From Apostichopus japonicus (taxonomy: Eukaryota > Echinodermata > Holothuroidea > Aspidochirotida > Stichopodidae): 64,000 nucleotides of DNA. Below the pieces are notes generated by a model, which had not been told where the DNA came from, ran no database searches, and saw only the letters and a list, made by a program, of their open reading frames with translations. The translations under genes and the position numbers were made by a program. Location of the stretch: assembly GCF_037975245.1 (NCBI RefSeq), contig NC_092578.1, positions 14,926,321 through 14,990,320 on the forward strand, written 5' to 3'. This document shows positions 1-12,877 of this stretch, piece after piece; position 1 is the first letter of the stretch, and each line of letters opens with the position of its first letter.

Positions 1-1214
1 AAAAAATCCCATCACAAGGGCCATGACTCATAATGTTTCCCCTTTCAGCGGTCGTTCCCACCCTCTTAAATTAAGCTGATTAGTAATTTAACAAATACAC
101 TTATAACGCGATCATTCTCGGGGTAGTTTTAAATTTTGTTGAAACTATTCATCAAAACTCATAAAAAGAAGAAGAAGAAGAAAGAAAAAAATCGAGAACG
201 CGTTCCGCTGATGGCAATAAGACTTTAAAAGAATATACTCTCATATACGCATGCACCAGCATATTATCCAACCTGAACCGTAGCATGTTCTTATAGTTCT
301 ATATTTTTTTTTCCAATCATAATATTTGAATTTCTGGTAAAACTGAATCAAATTCATATCCTAACATTTGTCAGTTATTAATATTTAGGGAAATAATCTA
401 GTTCAATGATAAAATTAAGCCACTGACTAATTCCTCCTAAAATTTTAATTTGAAATGATTTCGCAAAGAAGAAGTTACATGACTTTTTATTTTTAAAAGA
501 AATTTGTTGTGTCATCGTGAAAGTAACTATATATAAGTTCTCTTATCTGTGTACCATTCATGTCTAAGCGTATGGTTATAACATATTCCGCATAACACTT
601 CGTTTGCTGAATGTACCACGTGACCAAGTATTTCCATACCATGTACAGATCTGCGTGCAGCTACACAGCTTCCAAATGTGTAAATCCCACAACATACCCA
701 TAGGTATATGAGCTGCACAGCTTCTACGTACGGCACACGGTGTGGGTCCGAGCAACTGCCATTAATAACGTATTAAGCGTATTACTTCTCTTGAGCCAAT
801 TTGTCGAGTAATAAAATGCAAAGTAGATTGGCAAACCTTTACGAGGTGTTTTTCTTTCTACTTGATTTAAAATCAATTACCTATTTGTATCTTCCATATA
901 GGAATTTTAATAACATTTCTCAAAAATTACAGCTATTTAATTCATGAATCATCATAGAAAAATTGAATAAATAACTGTGAGTTGTCTTTTTCAAAATAAA
1001 ATTGATGACACTAATCCGGTCCCTGACAATATTTAATGGGAAGTACGATATTTTAATTCAATTATAACCACTGAACGAGCCAATACACACTTTAATAATA
1101 TTAATAATAATACTGATAATCAGCAGTTTTTTAACCACGCTTATAAGCGACCACAAATGTGGGAGAAACCCGCAAGAGCTTATGGATTATAACTGACACG
1201 TCGAGTGGCTTCCA
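1..1214. other. AT-rich unannotated stretch
   Basis: No gene, RNA or transposon end recognised. There is a short AAG run near 165-185 and a few A/T homopolymers. The only open frame (minus, 527-736, 69 codons) has no recognisable domain and is within chance length for AT-rich DNA. Confidence 0.6.
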
Positions 1215-1237
1215 ATTCAGCATTTTTCTAACTCAAA

Positions 1238-1388
1238 TTTGGAATCTTTTCAATTTAGAAAGTCATTTCAGATGGGGAAACCGTAGCTTGCTCTTGAATG
1301 AAAACCCACCTTACTATGACCCCGTCGGGAATTGAACCCGGAAAACCTCCCGAATGCTAGTAAGCCTCATTGCTTCAAATGCCACTTA
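1238..1388 (-). mobile_element. tRNA-derived SINE, minus strand
   Basis: Read on the minus strand, a perfect Pol III B box (GGTTCAATTCC, complement of 1328-1338) sits inside a T-arm-like palindrome, CGGG before and CCCG after. A weak A-box-like segment lies upstream near 1373-1385. Downstream comes a non-tRNA body with AAGCTACGGTTTCCCC and then AAATGACTTTCTAAATTG. tRNA head plus unrelated body is the usual SINE layout. The A box is eroded, so the copy is probably old. The exact 3' end and target duplication were not found. Confidence 0.6.
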
Positions 1389-2209
1389 TAAAAGTATATC
1401 CATTTATTTATGTTTTTCCCTCTGTGAGTTTTGTTATTTATTTATTTTATTTATTATATAATTATGACGACTCCTTTAAATGAATGGAGCATATGCAACG
1501 CATTAAATATAACAAGAATATGAGATTTTCTTGGCAAGCTTCCCTCTCCCCCTTTTTTTTTCGCTACCTTTCTTTTTTATGTTATTATTTCCTTTGGTGC
1601 TCATTCAGAGTTTGAATGAGTTTGTGTGATGTTATAGTATCAAACTGTACTGATCTTGCGGTTCTTGAACCTTTCAAAATTCAAATTTTATGTCGCTAGC
1701 GGCAATATTTCAAGAGTTTAAGCGCATATTTCTTCAATATAGATTGGAACTAACTTATATATATGTATAGGTACCCCCTTAAATTCACACGCATAGAGAC
1801 AATCTACCAAGATAAAGTGTCTTTAAGATAAAGTTTGTAGATTACTCATCATAGATTCAACAAAATCTGTTCAATAAAGGGAAACATTAGATGAATGAAA
1901 AGAAGGAAGAAACATTAAGTAGAAGTAGAATTGAAGATGAACATAATTAATGTGCTCTCAGGGGGGTGATTGTCTTAAGCAATTAAGGCTTAAATTGAAA
2001 ATTGTCTCCAAATAAGCGACGCCTATTTTACTTTGTTATGTACAATCCGAATTGACTGAAAGACGTCCAATATACTTGAAACATATCTTCAATATTCAAC
2101 AAGTCTAGGATTTCTGCTAAATCTTTTTTGACAATATTTTTGGGGCCTATACACTGATTCACTGCAGGGGAGTGGCATGCGTATAAAGCATATAAATATG
2201 TGTATATAA

Positions 2210-2243
<34 letters not shown>

Positions 2244-3030
2244 AACAATAAAGGGAGTACCATAGACAAATAAGTGTTCCCTTCAACCGGTTAGCCGATA
2301 TCATTTGCTTTCTAAAAGAATATATAAAGGGCTGCACCGCACGGTATCATCTCTGTATATGAGGCTTGTTATTTTTTTTCTTACCTCTAATTTTTTTTTC
2401 CTGAAATAAAGCAACATTGTCCTCAGCTGCCAGATTAAAAAGATTTTGCTGATGTCAGTATACGTACATGCAGGTTAGACCTCATCTTAATACCGTGTGT
2501 ACGTTACTATAGATGTTGTTTAAATGTGTATAGCTTATTTCCATGTAACATTATCCCTTCATTACTCGAGGAAATGGATCGCGATGACAAATCTATGACG
2601 TCACCATGACAATTGTTCTCGATACGCGTTTCTTTTCTTTTTTTACTCCATTTATATAATAAAATGATTTAATTTGTCCTATGTCGTAGAAATATGATAA
2701 ATCGCAACCGTTACTAAAATATAATTGACGGGCTTTTTCAAATGCAAATTATGAGGAAGAATGATGAATGATTTGTTCGTTCGTTGTAGAGGAAACCAAA
2801 GACAAAGACCGTAAAGTTCCAATTCATTTCCAGTGATAAAACCATTCACCCTGTTGTTGCCAGATGCTTTATTTAAAAATAGATGCACAATAGTAAAGAC
2901 AACTTTAAAGAGAAGAATAAAAATAAAGTTCTTAAATTTATTTGTAGATAAGTTGTATATATAAGTTGTATATAAGTTCTGAACTAAGTGGTTAATATAT
3001 AGAACAATTTTGGAGAGCTTCATATTTTGT
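1389..3030. other. Unannotated AT-rich stretch with short TA repeat
   Basis: Contains a small (TA)n run at about 2217-2241 and no recognised gene. A 114-codon minus frame (2679-3023) shows no domain, no codon-use signal I can see and no repeat relation, so it is left uncalled. Confidence 0.55.
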
Positions 3031-3052
3031 GACCGGAATATCCCTTTAATAT
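3031..3052 (-). repeat. Terminal-motif fragment (TTAAAGGGATATTCC)
   Basis: On the minus strand this reads TTAAAGGGATATTCCGGT, matching 41568-41585 (plus) at all but one base. The sharing suggests the end of a dispersed element. No partner terminus or target duplication was located at either site. Confidence 0.35.
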
Positions 3053-3491
3053 TACTTACTGACTGACGCTGACTGACATTGACTGACGGACATTTCTATA
3101 TTAAGGAGGGTTAAAGTAAAGGTTCACATACAAAATATGTAGGTTATAATGTTATTGTAATACGTGATCATCCTTTCAATCCAATCAGGTGTTATCTATT
3201 GCGGTTTTTTTTTTGCTTTTCCTTTGAGTGAATCAAAGGCTATGTATGATCTTTTATGTTTTATGCAAGTTCATGGAGAACACCATGGACAGAGTTTCAT
3301 GTTTTGATACTCTGATTTTGGATATACTTTTCAAGACATGTAGAAAATCGGCAGACAATATTTGAAAGTAGTTATTTGATTACGTTCAAAATTCGAATTC
3401 CTCCTTTCTTTGTTTTGAAAATAGCTTACGACTTGGTCAACAACCGTATTTGCAACCATGGTAGTCTTCACAAGAGCACATGAAGACTTGT

Positions 3492-3524
3492 AGAGGGGGT
3501 GGATGGGGTGGGTGGGGCGGGTGA
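3492..3524 (+). repeat. G-rich tract, G-quadruplex candidate
   Basis: G tracts of 5, 4, 3, 4 and 3 are separated by short loops (GGGGG, GGGG, GGG, GGGG, GGG). This satisfies the common four-tract quadruplex rule on the plus strand. No gene start is visible next to it. Confidence 0.55.
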
Positions 3525-4124
3525 GGTTAAGTGAAATGCTTGCTTTCGTGTCGGGTATCATCATCTGTGAACACTGCACGAGTTAGAGATATTAGCCTAC
3601 AGATCTGTCTTGAGAAACCTAAAACGCCGAATTACGCATGAATTCGAATCATTTACACGTGTTTACCCATAAATAGGATATCATAAATATGATTCAATTG
3701 CGTAGGTTTATTAAGAAGAGAGCACTTCAGATCAACAGTATACATGACATATAGAACAAGAATATAAAGAAACTTCATCACTTCTTTGAAATGAATACGG
3801 CCAATGTACGTGTACACATTTTTCACTTCAGATAACCTGTTTTTTCCCTGATTCCGACCTTACTTTATTTGTCTAGATTTTGTTTATAAATTTCGAAACT
3901 TTTGAAAGGTATTTCTCTGACGGAAAGTTCAAAGGAGTTGGTTAACACGTTCAGTTACTGTGTCTGAAAGGAAGGGGAAGGGAGGGAAGGGGAGGAAGAA
4001 TTGTCAAAAAACGAGACTTTAGTTGCTTTCTATTCTCGTAGATACGACCAATATGTTATGTTATGTTATGCTAGAATCTTCTTTTTTGTTTTCTCTTAGA
4101 TGTCTCAAAGAAATTGATGGCTAG
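3525..4124. other. Unannotated stretch
   Basis: No gene or element recognised. Contains a G/A-rich patch near 3968-3998 and a short TATGT tandem near 4051-4070. Confidence 0.55.
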
Positions 4125-4200
4125 AATGATATTCCAACAACCAGTGACCAGCTCTGGGGGTACTAGCCCAGTACTCTAGCTACCAACTGAGCTATTCAGC
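4125..4200 (-). pseudogene. tRNA-like relic (A box perfect, B box decayed)
   Basis: The complement of 4183-4194 is TAGCTCAGTTGG, an exact match to the Pol III A-box consensus, in a D-arm-like context. At the expected distance downstream the B-box position reads GGTTGTTGGAA, a poor match. This is either a tRNA pseudogene or the head of a decayed tRNA-derived SINE. No intact acceptor or anticodon stem can be drawn. Confidence 0.4.
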
Positions 4201-4235
4201 ACTTAGTTGGTGGCGTTCCCTAGTATTAGTTGTGG

Positions 4236-4933
<698 letters not shown>

Positions 4934-7900
4934 TGCAAGTTCAACAAATTGTAAAGTAAGTGTAAACCAAATTAAGAATATTGACGTCACTCGTCTCACG
5001 TGACCTAGCAGAGCCTAAGGACTCTTGTGTACATTATAATATAATTAATACCATTCAATTTGCCCCTCGGGTATGCCCCTTTTATGCCTATAGTCTCTGC
5101 CTTGTCCTTAATTCTGTATTCTGATACAAACAGTAACAATTTGCATAGTAATACAATTAGAAAACCTTGTTTGCCACCATAGGCAAATTTCACCCGTGGC
5201 ATTACCTTTATGTTTTGATGATAGTAGACTGAGCGGTTTACATTAAGCTAAGAGTATATATAGCAGCTTAAAATTTAAATTTCGTATCTATGAGCGAAAC
5301 TAATGATATAAATATGCATTGATGTACAGTTCGAAACAAAACAAAACATATACTCCTTCCTCAAACAGTCTGCTCCTCTACATGTATCCCCCAAGCAGTG
5401 ATGTTATCTCCATGATTATAAAGTTTCTTGTCACCTCATGAGCGGAATTTCAAGTTTTGATCAGTTTCATAGAACTCGCCCAAATTTATGTACATATATG
5501 CAATCATAATCAGGAAACATACGGAGTGTAATTTCCCACACGTACGTAACATTACCGTACAAAACGATGGAATACATAGTTTTTTTTTACACTTTCACAA
5601 ATTATTTAAATTTATGGCATGATAAGCACCATCCGCACTAAAGGATTTCTAGCAAATTTTATGTTCTCGCTTCTTGCACTTTTCGGAACGGAGGGTTGGA
5701 GATGGGTGGAGGGGGTGGGGGGGGGGGTGCATACAACCATCTGGAATGGACATTCTCGTAAACAGCGAAATATATAGGTATATTGAACTAATTCAGATGT
5801 CACAGCCCGCGGTTTGTTTGGCAAATATAACCTCATCATCAGAATTGTGAAATCTCGCCCTCTGTTTGCATGACCACATATTCATTTCAATTCAACTTTA
5901 TTTCAACTAACAATATTCAAAGAATTTACAGTGATGTGTTCAGACTAGAGACTAAGGGTATCTGTACTTCGTTATAAATTAGTCACAACGCACTTCCGAG
6001 CAGTTCAAATTATTTGTCAGTCAAATAATTAATATGCCGAAACGGTATGTTACAAGTATCTGTGGGTGGATACCATTAACTAACTTGATCGAGATAACCA
6101 CGTCGACCCAGAAGTTAACAAGCAAATTAGGCAACACCTAATCAGACGATGATATGTACATCCAATTAAAGGGAGTGAAGACTCGCGCACAAAGAAACGT
6201 CTGATACCGGTAATCTGATCTAGTTTCGAATGATGTGTAACAGAAGTGTTAGACACCACCATCGAACCCAGAAAATACACACACAGCTTGCTACCGTCGG
6301 TACTTAGACACTAGTGTACAGTCAATACATGCAACTGCGGTCAATACCCACAACACAGTGTACATAGCAGCGATGGGACATCTCAGGTCCAGACAAAATA
6401 TAACAAGGTATCACGTTTCATTACTGTCTGCATTTTGTAGCGACAAGAAAAAAACTTCAGTTGCAAGCAACGGAAAGTTAACTTTTTTCAGAGGGCGGCA
6501 CGCGGTTTGGGGCGAGTCTTCAATGCCTTTAAGTATGCATTTTTTCCTTATTAAAATATTTGTTAACGTTTTGGTCAACGCTTTCTTTTGTTTTGGATTT
6601 TAGCAGAGGTTCTAACATATCCCTGATTGGTTTGACTGGTGAATGGTAAAATACTACACTCGAGCATTAAAAGGATAATCCCTAAAAATCCCTAAAAAAT
6701 GACTTCTGTTTAATGATTGAGAAAAAGAACATATTCTTCACATCCCAGTGAAATTTGTATTCAATTCCTATATACTTATCGTTTTTTGAGATAACAACAT
6801 TTGAAGATGACGTGTTTTGTACCAATTTGTGAAATTGACGCAAACGGGTGTGATGTCATAGATACACACTGACCAATTTGTTTTTCATGTTTTTCTTTAA
6901 ATGTTCATATAAGTTTTCTCTTCAAAATTGGGATCCATTAACATATATTAATACACCACCTTAGTCGCTTAGATATCGATCACTACACATCCCCTAAAGC
7001 AAAGACTGGAACCCTGTCCAAATCCAAGGTCAAAGCCCTGAAGTGAAAGTCTATGGAAAAACAAACTGTTTGCTCTCAAGCAAAATGGGAACTCCCTGCT
7101 ATCAGTGTGCGGCAAGCTGTGACGTTACACCTGTTTCCTCTAAGTTCACTTGTGGTACAAATTGCTACAATTTCCACTATCAATAAACGCGGAAACGAGA
7201 TATTCATTAACATAAATGTTGTGCTGAGGCTGCAATCTGGCATCTTTTGAAAATGGTACTGTACAATATGATAAAACATACATAGATATGTCTAGAAAAC
7301 ACCAAGCATATGGAATACCTTAAAAAATATGGTTTCTTTTACAATTATTTTCCAAACAAGGATAAGAAATTGTAGTTAACAGGGTTTTCTTTACTAATGA
7401 AAAAAATATCGCCTTTTAAAAGTTGAACATAAAATAGCGAAACGCTTTGTTTCATAGTGTAGTATGTAACATGGGGGCGGCAAGTATAGGTTGAATAATC
7501 AGTCGTTTCTAATGATTCAGGGATGTCGTAGCGTCATCTGTTGCAATATATCAACGATGACATTTAGGAACGTACGGCGGAACGATAATTCGTTAAATTT
7601 GATCAATACAGAGCTGTCAGAAAATCTAAACTTGAGCTAGAATTTAAGCCCGGTAGGAGAAACACGTGTAGGAATGTTATATGGTCACATGTTGATAAAT
7701 ACCGAACTTGAATGAGGTAAGGCAGGGTGACAGGAAGATGGAGAGGAAGGGTGAAGGAGGGGTTATTGTTTATCACAGATGATTAAGCCTATAGGAGAAA
7801 AGTTGAGATAAAAATGATATTTATAATTGAAAGTGTATGGTTGTGTATACCTTCTTTAATGTACCTGCCAAATTTCCCCGTTTTTACGGTTAATCTCATT

Positions 7901-8159
7901 GGATAAAAATAATGGGTGTTTATGTTTAAAACAAAGCTACCATAGAGAAGTATCCATTTTAAAACGAAGCTATATGCATAGGCTGAGTAAAGATAAAAGG
8001 TGGCAGGATGCCTACGTTATCACAAGCTATCTTCACAAAGAACTATGATATTAAGATATAGCTGAAAATATAAGTTTTATTACAACAATTTCGAGTTCTA
8101 GTCTTGAAATGCAATAGTAAAAAAAAAAGCAAAAAAAAAAGCAATGCTAGTATAATGTT
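4934..8159. other. Unannotated AT-rich stretch
   Basis: No gene or complete element recognised over 3.2 kb. There is a G-rich patch ending in an 11-base G run at 5717-5727. Open frames of 65-81 codons scattered here lack recognisable motifs. Confidence 0.55.
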
Positions 8160-8400
8160 TCCAAACTTATTACAGTATTCGAGATATCCAGCTTTAATAT
8201 ATACTTAGTAATTTTTAAGGCCAAATATTTGCATGGACGTCAGCTACTCAGTGCGGGCCTAAATGTTAATCCATTGTTTCAGAAATTGGAATACTTTATG
8301 CAAAACCTGTTCTTTTAACTTTATATTCATTACAAAGCACAATTGGATGACATTCAATCACATATTGTCATTGGAAACAGGATAGTTGAGGCTATAAAAG
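8160..8400 (+). repeat. Old duplicated segment, copy A1
   Basis: Aligns by eye with 11345-11585. Shared blocks in the same order include TTATT(A/C)CAGTATT, AAATATACTTA-like, GTCAGCT versus GTCGGCT, AATGTTAATCC(A/G)TTGTTT, and TTGGATG(A/G)CATTCAACA-like. The copies are direct, about 3.2 kb apart and heavily diverged with indels. This is either an unclassified dispersed repeat or an ancient segmental duplication. Confidence 0.5.
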
Positions 8401-8460
8401 GTCTTACTGTATCCTATTTAGTTTTAGGATTGTATCAGAGTAACGGACCTAATGGTTTAT

Positions 8461-8575
8461 GTGTTCACCCGATTCTCATGGCTTTAAACCTGATAAAGGT
8501 GAGTACCCGTTAATCAGTTAAAACTGATGTGTGTTATAGTTTCTTAACATGTATTACATTTATGAACAGTGGCTA
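8461..8575 (+). repeat. Dispersed repeat, copy B1
   Basis: Matches 14835-14945: both contain CACCCGATTCTCAT followed by GTGTGTTATAGTTTC, then TAACATGT and TTA. Flanks also show faint similarity. The family is not recognised. Confidence 0.5.
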
Positions 8576-9039
8576 CTGCAGGGAAGTACCAACAGAAAAT
8601 ACTAAACACACAATCCTATGTATAATGATTGACTGAATTAACCAAACTACTCTAAAGGTTTCGCCAATAATCTCGACCACAATTTAACAGAAAGTGGATA
8701 ACACTTTAACGCTTGGCATCTGCAACCTGAACCATCGTTACAAGGCACACTTACTAGTCAAACATATATAGGGACAGTTGTTTAGACTCCTCACCAGTCA
8801 TTAGTTGAAACAGCCTTTGAGTAATGAATTCGTCTGTTCGTAATCTTTTCCACAGTAGCATCTGTTGACAGGTCTAACATGTGTTACTGTGTTATAATAC
8901 ACTTCAGTTTATACTGATTAACGGTTGTCTCTTATTCACAATACAAACCAATCAAGCCATGTACATTCGGTGGTGTTTTAGACTAGGTAGTATGTACAGG
9001 CACTTTTATGTGATGACCTCAGAATTTTCATTTTCAAAA

Positions 9040-9244
9040 TGTAATTTCTAGGGGAGGATCCCCGTAACCCCCACAAAAGAGGTCGCATTCAACGACCCCA
9101 AACCCAGCCACACCCCACTTACATAAACTGGTTCATCAAGCTACAACTCGTCTATAAAGATTCCAAAATCAGTCGGAGGGAGGAGGGCGTGAATTTACCC
9201 TCCCCTCCCCCTAGGCCATCTTTGAAATCCTGCGCACGGCACTG
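9040..9244 (+). mobile_element. hAT-like transposon right-end fragment
   Basis: A G/C-rich patch (CCCTCCCCTCCCCC) leads into AAATCCTGCGCACGGCACTG, ending at 9244. Its complement begins CAGTGCCGTGCGCAGG, in the style of hAT terminal repeats with a CAGTG end. No matching left end was found, so the copy appears truncated. Confidence 0.4.
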
Positions 9245-10730
9245 TCACGTACATTATATTTTTACCGTTGATTGTCAAATATACTATAGGCTGAACCGGC
9301 AGAAATGTAACACTTTGAAGAAAAACCTGTAGGCTTCGTTCTCATTATGAAGAAACCATTCCATCGTTATCGCGTTACACGAGACAAGGGACTTGATTGA
9401 CATAAGATTGCAATTAACCAATATAAATCATGAATTGGTAAAACTCATCACGATAATTGCTCAGTTTCCACGAATAGTTAAAAACAAAAGAAATAATAAT
9501 AATCCTGATGGTGAAACTAGATCTTAAAATCTCTTGAAGATTTAGAGTTTAAAGGAGTATACCCTAGATTTTCATAATTTGCAGATTGTACATTAAAAGA
9601 AAGTCAGTTATGACTATATGAGTTAACTTCTTCTTTTTTACGTCAACACTGAGAGCAATTTTCATAATTTAGATATTTTGTAATTGTCTAATTTGTCTCT
9701 CCTTAATTCACTCGTATGTCAACATTTTAAATTATTACGGGAAAAATACATTTCAAAGCTATATATGAACATTTTAGAACATTAACTGTGGAGGAATAGA
9801 GGGAGGAGGGGTAGGGCGGTGGGGGGGGGGGGGGTTAGGGAGGAACGAATGTGCGACCTTTGAAAAGATTATCAAATCTTAAACATTTTTTGCACCATGT
9901 TTACATTTGTTGCAAGTTTATTGCATTTTAACGTCTTCCCTGAGTCGCCCTTTTCTGGATGTTAATGGTGCATATTTTTTTTGTAATTGAACAGTATCAA
10001 ACTATACCCTCTCCACTTCCCTCATTATTACCGTCTTCTATTACCTCAAAGTTCCCAAATACTAAAGTAGCTTTCATTTTTATCTTTTTTCTTTCTAGAA
10101 ACCCACAAATATATCCCGTATAAAGAGAAGTCTTCACAGAAATTTCCATTAGTGTCAATCTCCTAGACCAAAGAACTAAATTGAAACAGACATTTGTAAC
10201 TGGGTGACGCATTACGATTGTTTGTTTACCGTTTTCATTGTTAAGGTACGGTAGGTAGTAAACATTAGTAAGATGAGAAACATTGTAAAGTTACTATATA
10301 CAGTTAACAACAAAGACACACATGCGTCAAATTTATGTATGTCTAAATCTGAAATTGACATTTATTTCAAACTGAAGAAAGGATTCTGCTTGAGACAAAA
10401 TGTGAACAACGTGCGACATGGCTATAAAGTCAAGAAACGAGAGACGGTAAAAGAGAGAGGTGAAGAGAGAGGTTGAGAAACCCATTTATTTGATGTATTT
10501 CGTGTTGAGAATGTGATCCCTTTCTAGAGTATTTCTTGCATCCCAAATCTGTTCTTCTTCTTTTGTTAAATACAAGGATTCTTTCTGTCAGAGACATGAT
10601 TTTCTTTCCCATAAACTTATACTTCCATATTAAAGGAACTATTAAAGAAGCAAAAAGGAAGTATCGCTTAGATATTACTTTAAATTAACAAAACGTTAAC
10701 GAGTACTATATCGTTCAGTTTTATATAACC
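9245..10730. other. Unannotated stretch
   Basis: No gene recognised. It includes a 14-base G run at 9821-9834 within a G-rich patch. Confidence 0.55.
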
Positions 10731-10736
10731 CTGGTC

Positions 10737-11000
10737 AGGGACGGCTTGGCTGGGGGGGGGGGGCACGTGTTCCCAAGTTCAGAGGGAAACCCTCCAAATG
10801 CCCCTTTTTATAAATACAAAGTGCCCATTTTTTTAACACAAAGTTCCTTTGGTCCATTCTTGTAATGCAAAAGTGTCCCTTAATTTATTTAAAAATGTCA
10901 GTTTGGTTGAAATAATTAAGAAAAAAAAACAGTTTAAGGCAGTGCTTTAAAAGATGTGCCGGTGTCTTGAAAATGCACAGAGGGTCCATACTGTCGGGGC
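10737..11000 (+). mobile_element. hAT-like MITE fragment with G run
   Basis: Starts near CAGGGACGGCTTGGCTGG followed by a 12-base G run (10752-10763). It then carries TGCCCCTTTTTATAAA and GTGCCCATTTTTTT. The same GTGCCCCTTTT...ATAAA phrase occurs in the elements at 26565 and 38225, so these look like members of one family. The right terminus is not clear. Confidence 0.4.
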
Positions 11001-11344
11001 ACGTTGATATGTGTTTGAGATATTCCTCTTCAAATCATGTCCCAGTGCCTCTCGTGGTTTTTGCCCTTTCGAGGGGAATGGTGATGCACACCCGACCATG
11101 ATCACACATTCACAGTCTCGATGCAAGGGGACTGGGAAGTTGAGAGCGGATCAGACGTTCGGTAGTTTGGTTTTCGTGCCCAGGTTCTTTCCTGGGTGAT
11201 AAAGTATCCCCTGTATTCTATCATTGGAGAATGATCGACAGATAGATTTGGCTGTAACTTGATAACTAATTAAATATTGAATAAGGCAGAATTTTAGTTT
11301 TGATATTTTATAATACAAAGAAAACAGACAACTTTGAGTCCAAT

Positions 11345-11585
11345 AATGTGTCTGTAGTTATTCCAGTATTTTTCAAGATATGTATCGTTAAATATACTTA
11401 ATTTCTGGAATATTCGTTTAGGGTAACTTGATGGTGACGTCGGCTCCTCACTGCAGTTCTTATGGTTAATGTTAATCCGTTGTTTTTTAGGTCAACCAGA
11501 ATATGTGCGTTAATCTTTCATATAAGCAACAGAGCACCCTTGGATGGCATTCAACATCATTTGTCCCTTACAAATTTGTAATAAA
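11345..11585 (+). repeat. Old duplicated segment, copy A2
   Basis: Second diverged copy of the 8160-8400 segment, same orientation and block order. It carries GGTGACGTCGGCTCC where A1 has GGACGTCAGCTAC. Confidence 0.5.
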
Positions 11586-12344
11586 TTATAAACATGTCAT
11601 TTGAGACCAAATAGTCTTCATTTCTCCCATTGAGTTTTGCAGTGCAACCGAGGAACTAGTCTGATGAGCTGTGTACTAAACTAAAAGTCCAGTCACTTTA
11701 ACTAGTGAACCTCAACTGTTTAAAGGGTCATTCCAAAAACCAAACCAAAAATAAGTAAATGTGCTATTCAACCCTAGCTAGACCGAGAGCAGTGGTTTTT
11801 TAACGGTCCACGGCATATCAAAGTTAATTTTGTTCCTGAAGTTATCAAAACACAATACGGGGTATATTTTTTGTGAATCTCAAACAAAGTTCTTAAGAAT
11901 CACTCAGTTTCTGAAACTACCTACTGTCCGGTATGAGAATTTGCTACAACACTGTTGCTTATAATGGGACCATATTGACACTGGTTTACTTTTGTTTTCT
12001 TGCAAAAGTGATATATATTTAATTCTATGTATATTAAAATTTTAACTTATGGTCTTGCTTGCTTGTATGTCTCTGGCATTGCAACGAATATAATGTTTGT
12101 TTTGGTGTATAGGTTGTGTAAATCTTTGCCAACACATTTATGTCAAACAATGAGTTTAATTAAGTTCCTGCAAACCCTTGTGAATCGCATGACTGTTTGA
12201 ATGTTTTGCTTGGCTTACCACAAATAACCCATTCAAATAAAATTCATTCCCCCCCCCCCCCCCCCATTCAGAGTGATAGAGAAAAAACGGCTTTTAAGGA
12301 ATTCGATGGCGCTAGTTTGAAACAGGGTTTTTTAATATAAAATA
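11586..12344. other. Unannotated stretch with C run
   Basis: No gene recognised. A 16-base C run lies at 12250-12265. Confidence 0.55.
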
Positions 12345-12715
12345 ATGATATGGCTCTTAAAGGCATCCGTAGATACATTTTTAGGAGCAAAGGGCCTCTT
12401 CAGGCCAGGTATTTAGTGGATGGTGGCTGCAAGCATGCTGGACGCAAAGTGTTTCGACCCTCTAGCCATTTGCAAGGATTCACGCACGCCACCTACGCTT
12501 CTGGTCGATTTGACCGACCTTCTGCGCATCCTCCTGGGTTCTTTTGCGACAACAAGGGAGATATGGTACGGGATCCTATAGGCCACAAAAAGCACCCTGC
12601 CACAGCCAGAGGTATTATCGCCTCAGGCCTGTCTTGAACCCTAGCCACGATTTACACGACCGACGAGGAATGAGTCTTTCGTCACCCTCTTTATCGCATC
12701 GGCCATCACATCAGC
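12345..12715 (-). mobile_element. Putative tRNA(Ser/Leu)-headed retroposon, minus strand
   Basis: This block is clearly more GC-rich than its surroundings. On the minus strand the segment 12712 to 12632 resembles a class II tRNA (Ser/Leu type): an A-box-like GATGGCCGATGCGATAAAG, then GACTC, and then an eroded B box, GGTTCAAGAC. About 290 bp of non-tRNA sequence follows and ends in an AT-rich tail near 12330-12350. That layout suits a tRNA-derived SINE in reverse orientation. A 95-codon plus-strand frame (12350-12637) crosses it but matches no protein family I know and is probably incidental. No target duplication was identified. Confidence 0.4.
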
Positions 12716-12810
12716 TAGTAAATTATGTGGTTGAATTAATATATCAAGACTTCAGCGGCGACTACTGAACGAGAAAAGGAAGTTTTAAACGTTAATAACT
12801 AACCATAGAT

Positions 12811-12877
12811 GGAGTCAGAACTCAGTTCACCAGGTCCAGGTCCACTGCTCTACCATCTGCGCCATTAGACGAGTTAA
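12811..12877 (-). pseudogene. tRNA-like head, minus strand
   Basis: On the minus strand TGGCGCAGATGGTAGAGC is a very good A box with D-arm. At tRNA spacing it is followed by GAGTTCTGACTCC, a B box with several mismatches. This is a tRNA pseudogene or SINE head lying about 100 bp from the retroposon above. The two may be one composite element, or two insertions. Confidence 0.45.

Noticed and set aside
2679-3023. 114-codon minus frame
   Set aside because: AT-rich composition only; no motif. A shared terminal repeat motif begins 8 bp beyond it.
12350-12637. 95-codon plus frame in GC-richer block
   Set aside because: Lies antisense to a tRNA-headed retroposon; no protein family recognised.
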